64,000 nucleotides of DNA, taken from JAYSSF01 sp043772005. GTDB taxonomy: Bacteria > Patescibacteriota > Gracilibacteria > Absconditabacterales > Absconditicoccaceae. Position 1 is the first letter of the stretch; every line of letters begins with the position of its first letter. Of the stretch, positions 11,491 to 21,849 are shown one piece after another. Location: positions 98,384-162,383 of the forward strand of contig JAYVGP010000021.1 of NCBI GenBank assembly GCA_043772005.1, in the 5' to 3' direction. Under the pieces are notes generated by a model, which made no database searches, was not told where the DNA came from, and saw nothing but the letters and a program-made list of their open reading frames with translations. Both the position numbers and the translations under genes were made by a program.

Positions 11491-12786
11491 ATGTCACATA
11501 TGCTTGTTCACGGAGGTCGCCCACTGATGGGTCACGTCACCCCAGTAGCAAACAAAAATAGTATTCTCAAGCTCATCCCAGCAGCTCTGCTTACTGATGA
11601 AGATGTCATCATCCATAATGCACCAACTAGTAGCGATGTGCTCACAATGCTTCAGATTCTTGAGAAGCTTGGTGGATCCTATCAGTGGTTCAATAACCAG
11701 ACATCTCTTAAAATCAATTGTAGCGGAGTCAATAATTATGCCATTGACGCAATACTTGGTGATAAGATTAAAGCCAGTGCGATGTACCTATGACCACTTT
11801 TACTCAGATTTGGTAAGGCTAGTATGCCCACACCCCAATGATGTAAACTCGGGACTCGTCCAATGGATGCGTTTATCGAAGGAATGGTTGAGCTTGGTGC
11901 GACTTATAGTCATGTGCATGGTGAATATTTGCTTGAGTCTGACTGACTGAAAGCCAAAGAGATTCGACAGTGGTTTCCATCAGTGACAGCTACTGAGAAT
12001 CTTATCATCACAGCTACAAAAGTACCAGGTACAACAATCATCTACAATGCAGCATGTGAGCCTCATACCCAAGACCTATGCCATATGCTCATTGCGATGG
12101 GTGCTCAGATTACTGGTATCTGATCCAATAGACTTGAGATTACATGAGTTTTATCACTGGGGTGAGTAGAGTGGACAGTAGTATCTGACCATTTGGATGT
12201 ATGATGACTTATTGCAGCAGCGATCATGACTGGTGGTGAGATTACAATTCATCAGGCAGCAACCCAGCATATGGGTCTTATTCTGCAGGTATTTAGTAAG
12301 ATGTGAGTCAGTGTAGTAGTAGATCGCGATACTGATACTATTTTTGTACCTCGTGAGCAGCACTTGGTGATTGAGAAGACGGTCAAATGAGATCCGCTTA
12401 GAGTTCATGCAATGCAGTGGCCACTTCTCCCGCCAGATTTTGTACATACGTGCGCAGTGCTGGCACTCAAAGCTGAGTGAGTAGCGATCTGGGATAATCT
12501 GATGTATGAGTATGGGTGGTTTTTTGTCCAAGAAATCGCCAAGATGAAATGACAAATGACAATGATGAACCCAGTATCTGTCATGACCAGCGGCCCTACC
12601 GAGTTTCAGTCAGCAGATTTGGTGTGTACTGATATTATCCAAGCTTCCTATGCATTATTGCTTGCAGCCATGGCTGCTCCAGGTACTAGCAAACTTGTCA
12701 ATTATAAGTATATCTTCCGTCGTTTCCCAAATATTGTCGATGAGTTCAATAAATTGGGTGCAAAAATTGAGATTATAGAGGAATAA
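11491..12786 (+). CDS. murA: UDP-N-acetylglucosamine 1-carboxyvinyltransferase
   Basis: MurA transfers enolpyruvate from PEP to UDP-GlcNAc, the first committed step of peptidoglycan synthesis. The 431-residue protein has the duplicated EPSP-synthase-like fold. The N terminus reads GHVTPVANKNSILKLIPAALL, and the active-site loop PQGCKLGTRPMDAF places the nucleophile at Cys118 (Cys115 in E. coli), the residue targeted by fosfomycin in other MurA enzymes. The C-terminal part has SADLVCTDI-ASYALL. Its in-frame TGAs fit glycine. The standard RGG-type sugar-binding segments are somewhat divergent, so sensitivity or kinetics may differ. Confidence 0.9.
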
Positions 12787-12874
12787 GTAAATGCTGTAAA
12801 GTCTGATACGAAGTTACTACTTATTCGAGTTACAAAGTCTTTAAGAGCATGATTTACTAGAATAATTAATTACT

Positions 12875-13339
12875 ATGTGACTAGAGCTATGACCTTATGA
12901 GAAAACTCCCACACAAGACTTGCTTGTTAACTTGCATGATGAAGTTATGCAACAAAATAATAATTTAGAGCACTATTTGATTGAATTGAAGAAAATTAGT
13001 GTAGATATGATTTTTGATTTACCATCAGGCGATCGTTTTGCCATTGATAGTAAGCACGGAACATTAATTTATTACAGAAAAGATCATAAATCAAAAGATA
13101 AATTTATTCCAGAAACTTGGACTATCTCGATATGATTTATTACTTCAAAATCTATCAAGAGTATTTCTCATCAAAAAGATTGATGGCTTATTGAGTCGTT
13201 TGGTCCTAGTGCTACGCTAGAGCGGTATGATTTAGTGCGTATTTTCCAGCAATTACAAAAAAACCAACCATACAATAGACGTACTATTGGTAGCAATAAG
13301 TCACACTTTTTGAACCTTCTTGTTGAGAAGAAGCACTAA
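12875..13339 (+). CDS. hypothetical protein, 154 aa
   Basis: Unrecognised soluble protein. The middle contains SGDRFAIDSKHGTLIYYRKD and a beta-rich stretch; the C terminus is basic (QPYNRRTIGSNKSHFLNLL). No signal peptide or membrane helix. It starts at ATG 12875 with Gly-TGA as second codon and is 88 bases after murA on the same strand. No partner is evident. Confidence 0.6.
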
Positions 13340-13709
13340 AAATAGACAAACTTGATTTTAAACTAAAAATCATCATACTATGGATCATTATATATGTATT
13401 CATTATAGTATGCTAATTTTCTAGAATAGCTTATTGAACACCATCATTGCCTGATGAGGCTACAAAATCATAGGATTCGTCCCATGAATTTTTGAGGGTT
13501 TGATTCAAAAAAACTCTTCTAAGAAATTTTTTATTGTAAATAATTATCTATATAAGTAAACTATTTTTTTATTAAAAAGACTACTTTCTGCAACATTAAA
13601 ACACTGAAATAAGATTCAAAATTGACGCAGTCAGACTAAAATGATAGAATAATAACGTATCTCCAAAAAAAGATGCTCCGCGATGCAGCTTATATTGTCA
13701 TAGTATTGT
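13340..13709. other. AT-rich intergenic stretch with a short minus-strand coding remnant
   Basis: About 370 bases with no complete gene. On the minus strand, 13431-13508 reads as a protein-like tail (NQTLKNSWDESYDFVASSGN, then a TAA stop) preceded by an open stretch without ATG, which may be the end of a lost gene. The rest is A/T-rich and presumably holds the promoter of the next plus-strand gene. Confidence 0.4.
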
Positions 13710-14855
13710 ATGATGGTTGAGTCGGGTTACGTGTCGGTATTATCCCTAATTTTATGTATGTATTCGTATTTAAACAGTAAAGCGCTTAATGCAAATTTCA
13801 ATGTTACAATTGGTAACCAAGTTTGGAAGACATTCATCACAATGATGATTTTAGCTACATTTGTACTGCCGCAGAACACTCTGGGACAATGGGATGTAGA
13901 TTTAGATGAGCCAGCCTCGTGAATCAAGCAACAAGAACAAGAGGCATCGAAAAATGTAGATCAAAAAGTACAACAAGAATCACAGTTAGCTCTAAAACCC
14001 AAACAGCAAAAAAAATCTAAGAACATTCAAGTGAGCAGAACTTCGAACACTGTCGCAGCTGGTATGCTATCTAATAAGATTGATCCCACAAGTATCTTGT
14101 CATATGCCAAAGGTGGTGGAAGATGATCAATTTTATGTTCAACTATTGCAAGAATCAATATCAGCAATCTAACCGGACTCCCGTATCGTTCAGGATGATT
14201 CGCTGAAGGTAATATTGCGAGAGGTGACGCATATAAACTAGCCCTACATGGAGCAGCAAGATGACATATGATCACTACAAGTAAAACAGCATTTGAGTCA
14301 GATGTTTGGGCTCAATATGATCAAACTCATAACACTATTTTTGATGTGTATTTTTACAAAGGATCAAATGGTGGAGTGATGCAAGGTCATAGAGCCGTAG
14401 TATTTATCGGTACTGATGATCAAGTCTATATTTTGGATCCAATTAGATGACAGATCACATCAAAGCCACAGTTGTTGTCAGCGCACTTCGCTGCTGATGG
14501 ATATCGTTGATATACGATGTATATTGCTAAAACTTCATATCAACCAAAATCACAATATAAAACAATCCAAGAATATCATGAAATTGAGGAGCAAACATCA
14601 CTCATTAGTCTTGTAAATGATGGTATTGTAACAGTACAAAATATTCCATTGAGCAATGATACTGTCTTAAAAGTTAACAAACCTATCAAACTAACTACCA
14701 ATACGGAAGAGATTATTATTGAACAATGAGCAATCATTACGATTGAGCGCACAACAAGCTTACTGTGATGGAGACTTGTAGAAGAGCAAGGAAAGCTTCA
14801 GGCACAGTTTACAATGCCAGAGATCGGTATGATTATTACACCTTGGGATAGATAA
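13710..14855 (+). CDS. secreted/membrane-anchored protein with NlpC/CHAP-like cysteine peptidase pattern
   Basis: A 381-residue protein with hydrophobic segments in its first 62 residues, a Gln/Lys-rich linker, then a globular domain. Cys143 (GSILCSTIARIN), His227 (QGHRAVVFIG) and Asp243 (VYILDPIRG) are spaced and embedded like the Cys-His-Asp triad of NlpC/P60, CHAP or related papain-fold peptidases that act on cell walls. This is inference from motif order; I see no diagnostic family block. The C-terminal 130 residues are beta-rich and end EIGMIITPWDR, perhaps a binding domain. ATG 13710 follows an in-frame TAG. Confidence 0.5.
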
Positions 14856-14977
14856 ATTGAAACAAAATTTCTAAATGCATCATGAGAAATCATGGTGTTT
14901 TTTCTAGTTGACAAAAAGTTGCATTCCCCAGTTGAATCATGATCATAAGATAGTTTTTTACTATTTTATAGTATCCT

Positions 14978-16318
14978 ATGAGACGATTATTCTTGATACT
15001 AGTTTGTATTTGAGGTATTACTTCAGCAGCTGATTTTACGGATATTGTATGACATCCATACGAAGAGGGTGCTCGTTATCTACAAAAAGAGTGAGTAGTT
15101 CAGGGTTATCCAGATGGTAGTTTTGGTATAGACCGTGCGATGACTCGTGCAGAGATGATGAAGATTGTATTAGAAGCAGCACCCCATTCAGAACCACTCT
15201 CTTTCACACAGGGGAGTTGAGATTGTTTTGATGACGTGAATAATGAACGATATGCTCCATATATCTGTTATGCAGCAAAAGAAAAGATGGTCAAAGGTAT
15301 TGGTGATGGGCTATTCTGACCTAATAATAATGTTACGATTGCTGAGGGGTTGAAGATTGCAATTAATATTTTTGGTGGGCATGGAGTAGTAGAATGAAAG
15401 GGAGATAATTGGTATCAGCCTTTTTTGGCTTGGTCACATAATAATAATATTTTTAGCAAATATGCGATTTACCCCTATCAAGCGATGACTCGTGGTCAGA
15501 TGGCATATCTCACTCATCAACTCATGCTTGAGAAGTCTGGCACAAGAGAGTTTACAAATAAGCGTGACATAACAAGCATATGATGTGGACTGGATAAACC
15601 TAGTTCTGCTCCCACTGAGTTTATGGTAAACGGTGTGGCCCGTCATACGATCACTGATATTACAAGAAGTTATGATGAGGATAAGCCTACTAAACTTATC
15701 ATTGCATGGCATGGTCGTACCAATTCCAATAGCCAAGTGCGTGCATACTATAAGCTAGATAGAAATGCGAGCGATGCAATTGTTGTATACCCATCATGAT
15801 TACCCGAGGCATGACCAACTCGTAGCTGGAGTACGACCAATGATGTGATCTTTTTTGACACTATTGTACAAGAGATGAGTCAGAAATATTGTATCAATCA
15901 AGATGAAATTTATGTAATCTGACATAGTCTCGGTGGGCGGTTTACCAATACCTTGGCTTGCGCGCGCGGTGATATAATCCGTGGGATGTGATCCGTGGGT
16001 GGTAGTGTGACTCGTCGTGACTGTAGTGGTCCAGTAGCAGCGATGATCATGCATCACCCTGATGACAACTTGGCCTCATACGCAGGCGGTGTGTGAGCTC
16101 GTGACCGATTACTCCAACAAAACCACTGTGATATCAACAGTGCAACACCAGTACGTGATGCTCCAGCCAAGAGTCACTGTGTGCAATACGAATGTATGGC
16201 CGATGCTCCAGTGATCTGGTGCCCGCATACGGAAGATGATACGCGATGATATTACTACCCTCATACATGGCCTAGCTTTGCGACTAAGATGATTACAGAT
16301 TTGTGGAAAGGCTTGTAA
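14978..16318 (+). CDS. S-layer-homology (SLH) protein with LpqC/PHB-depolymerase-type esterase domain
   Basis: After a signal peptide (about 20 residues), three SLH-type repeats follow. The first reads FTDIVGHPYEEGARYL with GYPDGSFGIDRAMTRAEMMK, the second CFDDVNNERYAPYI with GIGDGLFGPNN, the third ends YQAMTRGQMAYL. A feruloyl esterase/polyhydroxybutyrate-depolymerase-like alpha/beta hydrolase comes next: LIIAWHGR, IVVYPSGLP and the nucleophile elbow GHSLGG at Ser317. SLH domains bind pyruvylated wall polymers, so the esterase is probably displayed on the cell surface, where it could act on host or environmental esters. Length is 446 residues. The glycine of the GHS elbow is TGA. Confidence 0.82.
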
Positions 16319-16409
16319 TAGTAGATAATTTCCTATTGAAATTTATAATAAATATCTTACCATTATAGTAATCTATAGAGCAATTATTTTTATAATTTTC
16401 ATTAATATT

Positions 16410-16799
16410 ATGAAACAAAAAATGAAGCACTTTATTAAACGCTATACTGAGTTAATTATAGCAGGAAATATGGATAACATTATGGATGAACTCTATGAGG
16501 AAAATGTTATTACGAGACAAAGTTACTATTGTTGGAACTCTTCTAATTTATTAGAAAAAAGACAGATTATTAAAAACTATTTTGATCTGAGTGATCTTTC
16601 GAGTCTCTCATTTAATATTAAACCTTTACATTCAATTTGAAGATTTTTCAATGCTTTAATAACTTTACAGTGAGTAGATATATGGACTAAGCAAGCTTAC
16701 TCAGAAGATTATTTATGTGTTTTTCGTATTAGTGATCAGTGAAAGATTGATAAAGAGTGGTTTTATTATGATGAGTTTACAAGATTCAAAACTACTTAA
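16410..16799 (+). CDS. NTF2/SnoaL-like domain protein
   Basis: A 129-residue protein fitting the NTF2-like cone fold: an N-terminal helix with FIKRYTELIIAGNMDNIMDEL, a helix LEKRQIIKNYF, and C-terminal strands LCVFRISDQGKIDKEWFYYDE. Such domains act as small enzymes, immunity proteins or scaffolds; nothing here reveals which. It opens an AT-rich block of small genes and uses few GC-rich codons. Confidence 0.5.
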
Positions 16800-16852
16800 G
16801 GTGAATTTTATTATTTTAGAGTAATATATTGTCCCGTAAGGAGATTAATACT

Positions 16853-17677
16853 ATATGATGATCAATTAAGTCTTTATTGCAAAAGTGTGAGGATAATAAT
16901 TTGTTCATACCTTCACGTAGAGAACTTCAAATTATAAATAGAACTATAAGTTCAAATAGAATTTATAATGATTTTGATGTATGTAAATTTACTCTTGAAC
17001 TAGCAGAGCTTTTTAAAAGTCGTATGAATAAGCTTTGACCTATGGCTATTTCACCTATAGTAGAAGATTCTTCTGAATTTTGGAGCCCATGTAGTCGAGA
17101 AAAAGCGTATGATTCCTTTGGAGAATTTATAGAAAATTCTCACTACAATAACTTCCAATCTTTGCAAAAGATTTGCAAAAATTATAAAGATGGTATTATT
17201 GGTATTTTTGATGGTAAAGTTAAATCTATGGATAGAGCAATATATAAGGCATCACAAAATTTAATATGTAATGATATTAGTAGAGCTCGTATAGTTTTTA
17301 GAAACCTACATGAATTATGGATTAATTTTTCTAGTATTGTATTAAGTTTGCAACATAAATGATATCATTTGGCATTAGTTAATAATTACTATGATTCATA
17401 TTCCAGTAGATATAATACAAATCGAAAATGAATCAATACTACTCGAACTTATATGAGTAAAGAGTGAATTACTAACCCTATTAAGTTTGAAATACAATTT
17501 GTCACTATAAATATGAATATAAGCGCGAGGATTAGTCATCCGTTTGAGGTGTCCAAGATAATAGAATACGACAATAAATACCAAAGAGATGATTTAGCTA
17601 TATTTATGACTCTTCTATTGATGGATGATTTTTTTGATGAAGCAAGTACCTGAACTTATATAAATGATTTATTATAA
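16853..17677 (+). CDS. RelA/SpoT-like nucleotidyltransferase-type protein (start uncertain)
   Basis: About 270 residues. The central region has GKVKSMDRAIYKASQNL, then NDISRARIVFRNLHELW, and later KFEIQFVTINMNIS with ISHPFEVSKI. These recall the RVK segment, the strand after it and the E-I-Q-x-T strand of RelA/SpoT (alarmone synthetase) domains, but the catalytic set is not fully recognisable, so it may be a derived relative. A strong AAGGAG lies at 16838-16843, yet the ATG at the right distance (16855) runs into TAA after four codons. The long frame has only ATA at 16853, or TTG at 16877. The start given is therefore nominal. Confidence 0.45.
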
Positions 17678-18212
17678 ATATTTAATGATTGATGTCATAA
17701 TATATCTGATATATATAAGTTTTACTTAAGTAGACTTAAATACTGGTCTTATGGTTATATTACATATGTATTTTTATTCAATTTTATTCACAAAGTATTG
17801 AAATTTATTTATTTTTGTGTATAAGGAAATTGTGCACAATAAAAAATAAAAAATACTGTTATGAATTCTTTATAGCTGATAGATATTTAATATTTGAACG
17901 TACTAATTTATTAGTAGTAGAATTCTTATATAAAAAGATTCGATCCTTCTATAACTAAACTTAGAAATTAACTGAGCGGATTTATTTTGAAGTTTTTATA
18001 GAAAGAGACTAATAAGTTTTATCGAACAAATTATAAGTTTTATCATCTTTATCACAAAGAACGTGAACATAGATATAATTGTTGAATACAGATTGGAGAT
18101 ATATATAAATGGTCATTAAAGTTATGTAGATGTAATCTTATTTTACTATCTCAACTATGGGGCAACTCTTGTTCTAACTTTATTGTCACTATATATTTCA
18201 ATATTTTATATC
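17678..18212. other. AT-rich non-coding or degenerate stretch
   Basis: About 535 bases with no complete gene. From 18002 to 18220 the plus strand stays open for 72 codons but lacks a plausible start; it reads YHLYHKEREHRYNCGIQIGD in part, so a decayed gene is possible. A sequence resembling a tRNA T-arm near 17938 has no matching acceptor stem. Confidence 0.4.
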
Positions 18213-18428
18213 ATGAGTAAAGATGAATATTTAGATATAGTTATAGAGAATATTAATACTTTTCAAAAGAATAATCTATATTCTGACAGAGATATTTCTC
18301 AGTTAGCTTGATTAAGTATTACTATGATATCTAAGATTAAATCTAAAAAAACTATTCCCAAAATTGCTACGTTAAGAAAGCTTAAGGTCATGGGAATAGG
18401 TATACCACCTTTAATAAGTAATTATTAA
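18213..18428 (+). CDS. small helix-turn-helix (Cro/CI-like) protein
   Basis: A 71-residue protein made almost entirely of one HTH-like module: SDRDISQLAGLSITMISKIK followed by a basic SKKTIPKIATLRKL helix. This is the layout of minimal Cro/CI repressors. The turn glycine is TGA. It could regulate the adjacent block of small genes. ATG 18213 overlaps the end of an open upstream frame. Confidence 0.55.
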
Positions 18429-18528
18429 TGACTTAATGTATAAACAGTAAAATGATGTATTATTTGTGATCAAGTAATATAGGTTTTACTGAAGATTAAA
18501 TTACATTTACATTATTATTATTTTGATC

Positions 18529-18837
18529 ATGATTTTATCTACTTTTATTATATGATATATCGTTGGGTTAGTATTTAATATAGCTACCAACAATGCTCAT
18601 ACTTTTAAGGATACAAATGATAGTATTTATACCGTTATCAGTACTGTTTGAGCTATTCTAACTATGATTATTCAGTACATATTTTGGTCTTTGTCTGATA
18701 TTACTATTTATTCAATTATGAGCAGTATTGTATGAACATTTATTTTTACTATTATTTGATATTTTGTATATCGTAATTATAGTAAATATAAAGATACATA
18801 TCCTCCTTATAGTCGTTATCATAAAATGATTTTTTAA
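18529..18837 (+). CDS. small membrane protein, 102 aa
   Basis: Three hydrophobic segments, near residues 4-20, 34-52 and 62-82, separated by short polar loops, and a basic Tyr/Lys-rich cytoplasmic-type tail (YRNYSKYKDTYPPYSRYHK). Several helix glycines are TGA. Not recognised. It belongs to a same-strand run of small genes. Confidence 0.55.
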
Positions 18838-18927
18838 AGTCTTATTATGTATTTATACATAATATTAATCAAATTGGTGAATATTTCTTATTATATATTC
18901 ATATTTTACTTATTTATTACACATCCT

Positions 18928-19089
18928 ATGAAATCAACTACAAACAACAACGTAAAAAATGATTCTAGATCTGACTTAAACACATCTTCTAAGTCAGACA
19001 CAAAAAGTCCTGAATCTAGTAAAAATCAATCAGGATCTAAAGAAGGGCAATCGGAAGAAAAAAAATCTTCAACCTCCAAATCTAAATAA
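18928..19089 (+). CDS. small Ser/Lys/Asn-rich, probably disordered protein
   Basis: A 53-residue polar protein without hydrophobic core (SSKSDTKSPESSKNQSGSKE and similar). An in-frame ATG at 18847 would add a hydrophobic leader of 27 residues, which could make it a membrane-anchored tail. I prefer 18928 because the leader is very AT-rich, but the longer form is possible. The next gene encodes a similar polar protein. Confidence 0.4.
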   Translation: MKSTTNNNVKNDSRSDLNTSSKSDTKSPESSKNQSGSKEGQSEEKKSSTSKSK

Positions 19090-19134
19090 AAATGACGATT
19101 CTTTCTAACTATTTATTTATTTATCCCTTCTATT

Positions 19135-19338
19135 ATGTCACATACAAATTCTGCTTCTGCTAGTAACCATGGCGCACAATGATCACATATGAATAATGAG
19201 TGAAGTTCAAATAAAGATATGAAACGAGGATCGGCTTGAAATACAGATGAAATGAAAAATGAAGAAATGGATAGTAATGAAACTGATAACGAAGATAATC
19301 AAGAGAGCAAAGAGTGAGATAAAAATATGAATTATTAA
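19135..19338 (+). CDS. small acidic Asn/Ser-rich, probably disordered protein
   Basis: A 67-residue protein with no hydrophobic stretch, rich in Ser, Asn, Asp and Glu (MKRGSAGNTDEMKNEEMDSN in the centre). Five TGA codons are read as glycine, giving GS- and GD-containing turns. Composition matches the preceding small protein, so the two may be a pair. Function unknown. Confidence 0.45.
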
Positions 19339-19388
19339 ACCATACAATTTCGTATATACACCACTAATTATTTATATAATCTTTTATT

Positions 19389-19742
19389 ATGATTAATAGA
19401 ATTATTACGTTTCTTGTGCTATGAGTTATCGTATGATTAGGTGCGTATTTCATACCATGAGTTACTGTAGATAGTTATATTGATGCAATTATCGTTGCTA
19501 TACTCATAGCATTACTCAATAGTACGGTCTGAGATATTTTGCGCATACTTTCATTCCCTATTAATGTTTTAAGTTTATGAATTGTAAGCTTTATCATATC
19601 AGTTTTGATGATTATGTTAGCAGATTATCTACTTGTGTGATTCTCCGTATCGTCATTCTGGACAGCAACCCTCTTTGCTGTAGTAATTTGAGCTTTAGGT
19701 GGAATATTTAATACATCTCTCATGAGAGATACAAAAAACTAA
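19389..19742 (+). CDS. PF04020-like four-helix membrane protein (holin superfamily IV type)
   Basis: A 117-residue protein with four membrane helices of the type found in the widespread 'phage holin family 4' membrane proteins: IVGLGAYFIPGVTVDSYIDA, then AILIALLNSTVGDILRILSFPIN, and a last helix FWTATLFAVVIGALGGIFN. Despite the name, most homologues are chromosomal proteins of unknown function. Nine or so glycines are TGA. Confidence 0.7.
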
Positions 19743-19782
19743 TATACCCTTACATATTGCTTATTTTGTAAAATGAATAATC

Positions 19783-19926
19783 ATGAAAACAAATACTTTA
19801 TATTATACTACACCTAGTCACTTCATTATACAATGAGAATTGTATATGTTTGATGATCAGTGAGTACGGCAATTGCCTTATAAGTCTTTCATGTGAAATC
19901 TGAAATCCTCAATTATAACGTATTAA
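19783..19926 (+). CDS. small hypothetical protein, 47 aa
   Basis: A short frame from ATG 19783 to TAA that reads as a compact beta-like protein (HFIIQGELYMFDDQGVRQL) with three TGA-Gly codons. It is followed nine bases later by a clear terminator, which supports it as the last gene of the small-gene run. No family recognised. Confidence 0.45.
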
Positions 19927-19934
19927 GACGTAAG

Positions 19935-19955
19935 CCCTCATTGAGAGGGTTTTTT
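19935..19955 (+). terminator. rho-independent terminator
   Basis: Stem CCCTC/GAGGG with an ATTGA loop followed by six T. It closes the run of small genes before the DinB-like gene. Confidence 0.8.
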
Positions 19956-20042
19956 AGTTTTTGTATTATAGGGAATATCAATATAGCTTGTAAAATGGAT
20001 ATTTATTTTTATATTTATTGTGTATTTATTTTACTCCACACA

Positions 20043-20540
20043 ATGTACTCACCTCAACAACTCATCGTTGGTATTACCAATGAATTCAATATCCTCAAGC
20101 ACCTCGGATCTAAGGTAAGCGAAGCAAATCATATTCATAAGCTCACTGATCCCCAGAGAAGCATTCAAGAGCTTGAACACTATATTATCTCGTCATTTCC
20201 AGCTCAGATTATGGCGATGGTTGCATGATCTATGGATGATACAATATACATGGAATATATAGGTAAGTTTAGTGATTTTAGCTATGATCAGTTTGGTGCA
20301 GAGCTTGATAGGTCACTCGCTATTATTACAGCAGAAATCACTAGTCTGACTGAATCTGCTTGGTCTGAAGAAATCACGATGTGGGGTGGTAAGACTGCAG
20401 CGAGAAGTGTCTTCCTCATTGATTATGTATTTGCATTCCTGGGAGCGTACAAGATGCAGCTATTCTTGCAGCTCAAACACTCAGGTTTGTCAGATCTTGG
20501 AACAATGAACCTGTGGGCTGGAATAGATGCACCGAAATAA
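20043..20540 (+). CDS. DinB-like four-helix protein
   Basis: A 165-residue helical protein beginning MYSPQQLIVGITNEFNILKH. Its last third reads FAFLGAYKMQLFLQLKHSGL, then MNLWAGIDAPK, which resembles DinB/YfiT-like four-helix bundle proteins that often use a His triad and metal for thiol transfer. Only one of the expected histidines is obvious, so catalysis is unproven. The frame is open upstream to 19893, but that part spans the terminator, so ATG 20043 is preferred. Confidence 0.55.
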
Positions 20541-20562
20541 TATGTTTATGAAATTATAAGCT

Positions 20563-21267
20563 ATGAACTTCGACTGAATCTACCTCATTAATAAACCCAT
20601 AGGGATTACTTCCTTTGGTGTGATCGCAAGATTGCGTAGGATTTTGGGCATTAAGAAGATCTGACACGCCTGAACGTTGGATCCCTTTGCTCATGGTCTC
20701 ATGATTGTGGCGGTGGGGCGTGAGTATACTCGCCTAATTGATCAATATATGGGCATGGATAAGACCTATACTGCAGTGATTAAGCTATGAGAGACGAGTG
20801 AGACGATGGATAGCGAGTGACCAATTCATCATTGTTCTGATGTAGTTCCTCGTTTTGACCAAGTGGAAGATTTGATCACATCCCAAGTCCAGATCTATCA
20901 CCAGATGCCACCAAACTTCTCTGCCAAGAAGATCAATGGTGTACCAGCGTACAAACTTGCTCGTGCGGGGAAGGAAGTAGAACTTAAGACGAAGGAGGTT
21001 ACAGTGCATAGTGCACAGTTGTTAGATTATAACTATCCGTTGGTGACGGTACAATATAGAGTTAGTAGCGGTACATACATCCGTGTGCTGGCACATGAGT
21101 TAGGTCAGAAGTTGTGAGTATGAGCATACTGTGAGCAGCTATGTAGAGATAGTATTGGTGAGTGGAGTTTGAGCCAATCTATGGAGCTTTTTGATGTTAA
21201 GGACGATCAATGACTGAGTGAAGAATTATGGAGAGAGCAACTGATAGAGAAATCCAAAATCTTGTAG
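20563..21267 (+). CDS. truB: tRNA pseudouridine-55 synthase
   Basis: TruB isomerises U55 in the T-loop of tRNA. The 234-residue protein shows INKPIGITSFGVIARLRRIL, the catalytic block GHAGTLDPFAHGLMIVAVG with Asp in the TLD motif, then KTYTAVIKLG and PPNFSAKKINGVPAYKLARAG. The SGTYIRVLAHELG motif is near residue 170. Several of the block's glycines are TGA. The C-terminal PUA-like domain is short or absent. It starts 22 bases after the DinB-like gene. Confidence 0.93.
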
Positions 21268-21283
21268 ATCATCTTGATGTTGA

Positions 21284-21535
21284 GTGAGTAATGGTTACAG
21301 TCAAGTCATGCGAACTGAAATTGATAATAAACTTACTCGTGATTATGTCTTTGCTGACTTCACTCAGGCTTGGGCTTGGATGAACCAGGTAGCCTCACTG
21401 GCAGAGGAGCACAATCACCATCCATACTGGACCAATATCTACAATCGTGTTCACATCGAGCTCACGACTCACGACGCATGAGATATTGTGACTGATAAAG
21501 ATTGGGAGTTAGCGAGAGCGATTGATAAGATTTAA
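21284..21535 (+). CDS. phhB: pterin-4a-carbinolamine dehydratase
   Basis: An 83-residue protein with the family pattern: LTRDYVFADFTQAWAWMNQV, AEEHNHHPYWTNIYNRV and IELTTHDAGD, where the two histidines before P form the active site. Such proteins dehydrate 4a-hydroxytetrahydropterin or act as DCoH-like partners. Start GTG 21284 was chosen because it gives the family length; upstream sequence in frame does not resemble the family. It lies 16 bases after truB. Confidence 0.82.
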
Positions 21536-21561
21536 TTTATAATTTATAATTTATATTACTT

Positions 21562-21798
21562 ATGTTTTGAGTGCCTCTTAAAAAAGTATTAATATATTTC
21601 ATATTATCGTTAGTTGGATGAACTATTTTTTCTCTAAATATTTCTTTTAGGAATCAAAGAAGAAATAATTGGTCTTGAGGTGATCATCTTTTTGACTTTG
21701 ACTTATTCGGAATAAACTTTTGATATATCTTAATATTTATTATGTCGACTCTCTTTTTTACGATTTTGATGAGTTACGAAATTAAAACAAAAAAATAA
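21562..21798 (+). CDS. small two-helix membrane protein
   Basis: A 78-residue protein with hydrophobic helices near residues 6-24 and 49-70 and a polar loop (RNQRRNNWSGGDHLFDFDLF) between them. C terminus is basic. No family recognised. Glycines in both helices are TGA. Confidence 0.5.
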
Positions 21799-21849
21799 AT
21801 AATTAAAAATATATCTTTTGGTAAATATAATTAAAACTATGCTTGAATA

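Noticed and set aside
17900..17975. tRNA-like T-arm sequence near a GATTCGATCC motif
   Set aside because: No acceptor stem, anticodon arm or D-arm pairs with it at the right distance.
19893..20042. Longer start for the DinB-like protein
   Set aside because: The extension spans a transcription terminator and reads as low-quality hydrophobic sequence; ATG 20043 starts the family-like part.
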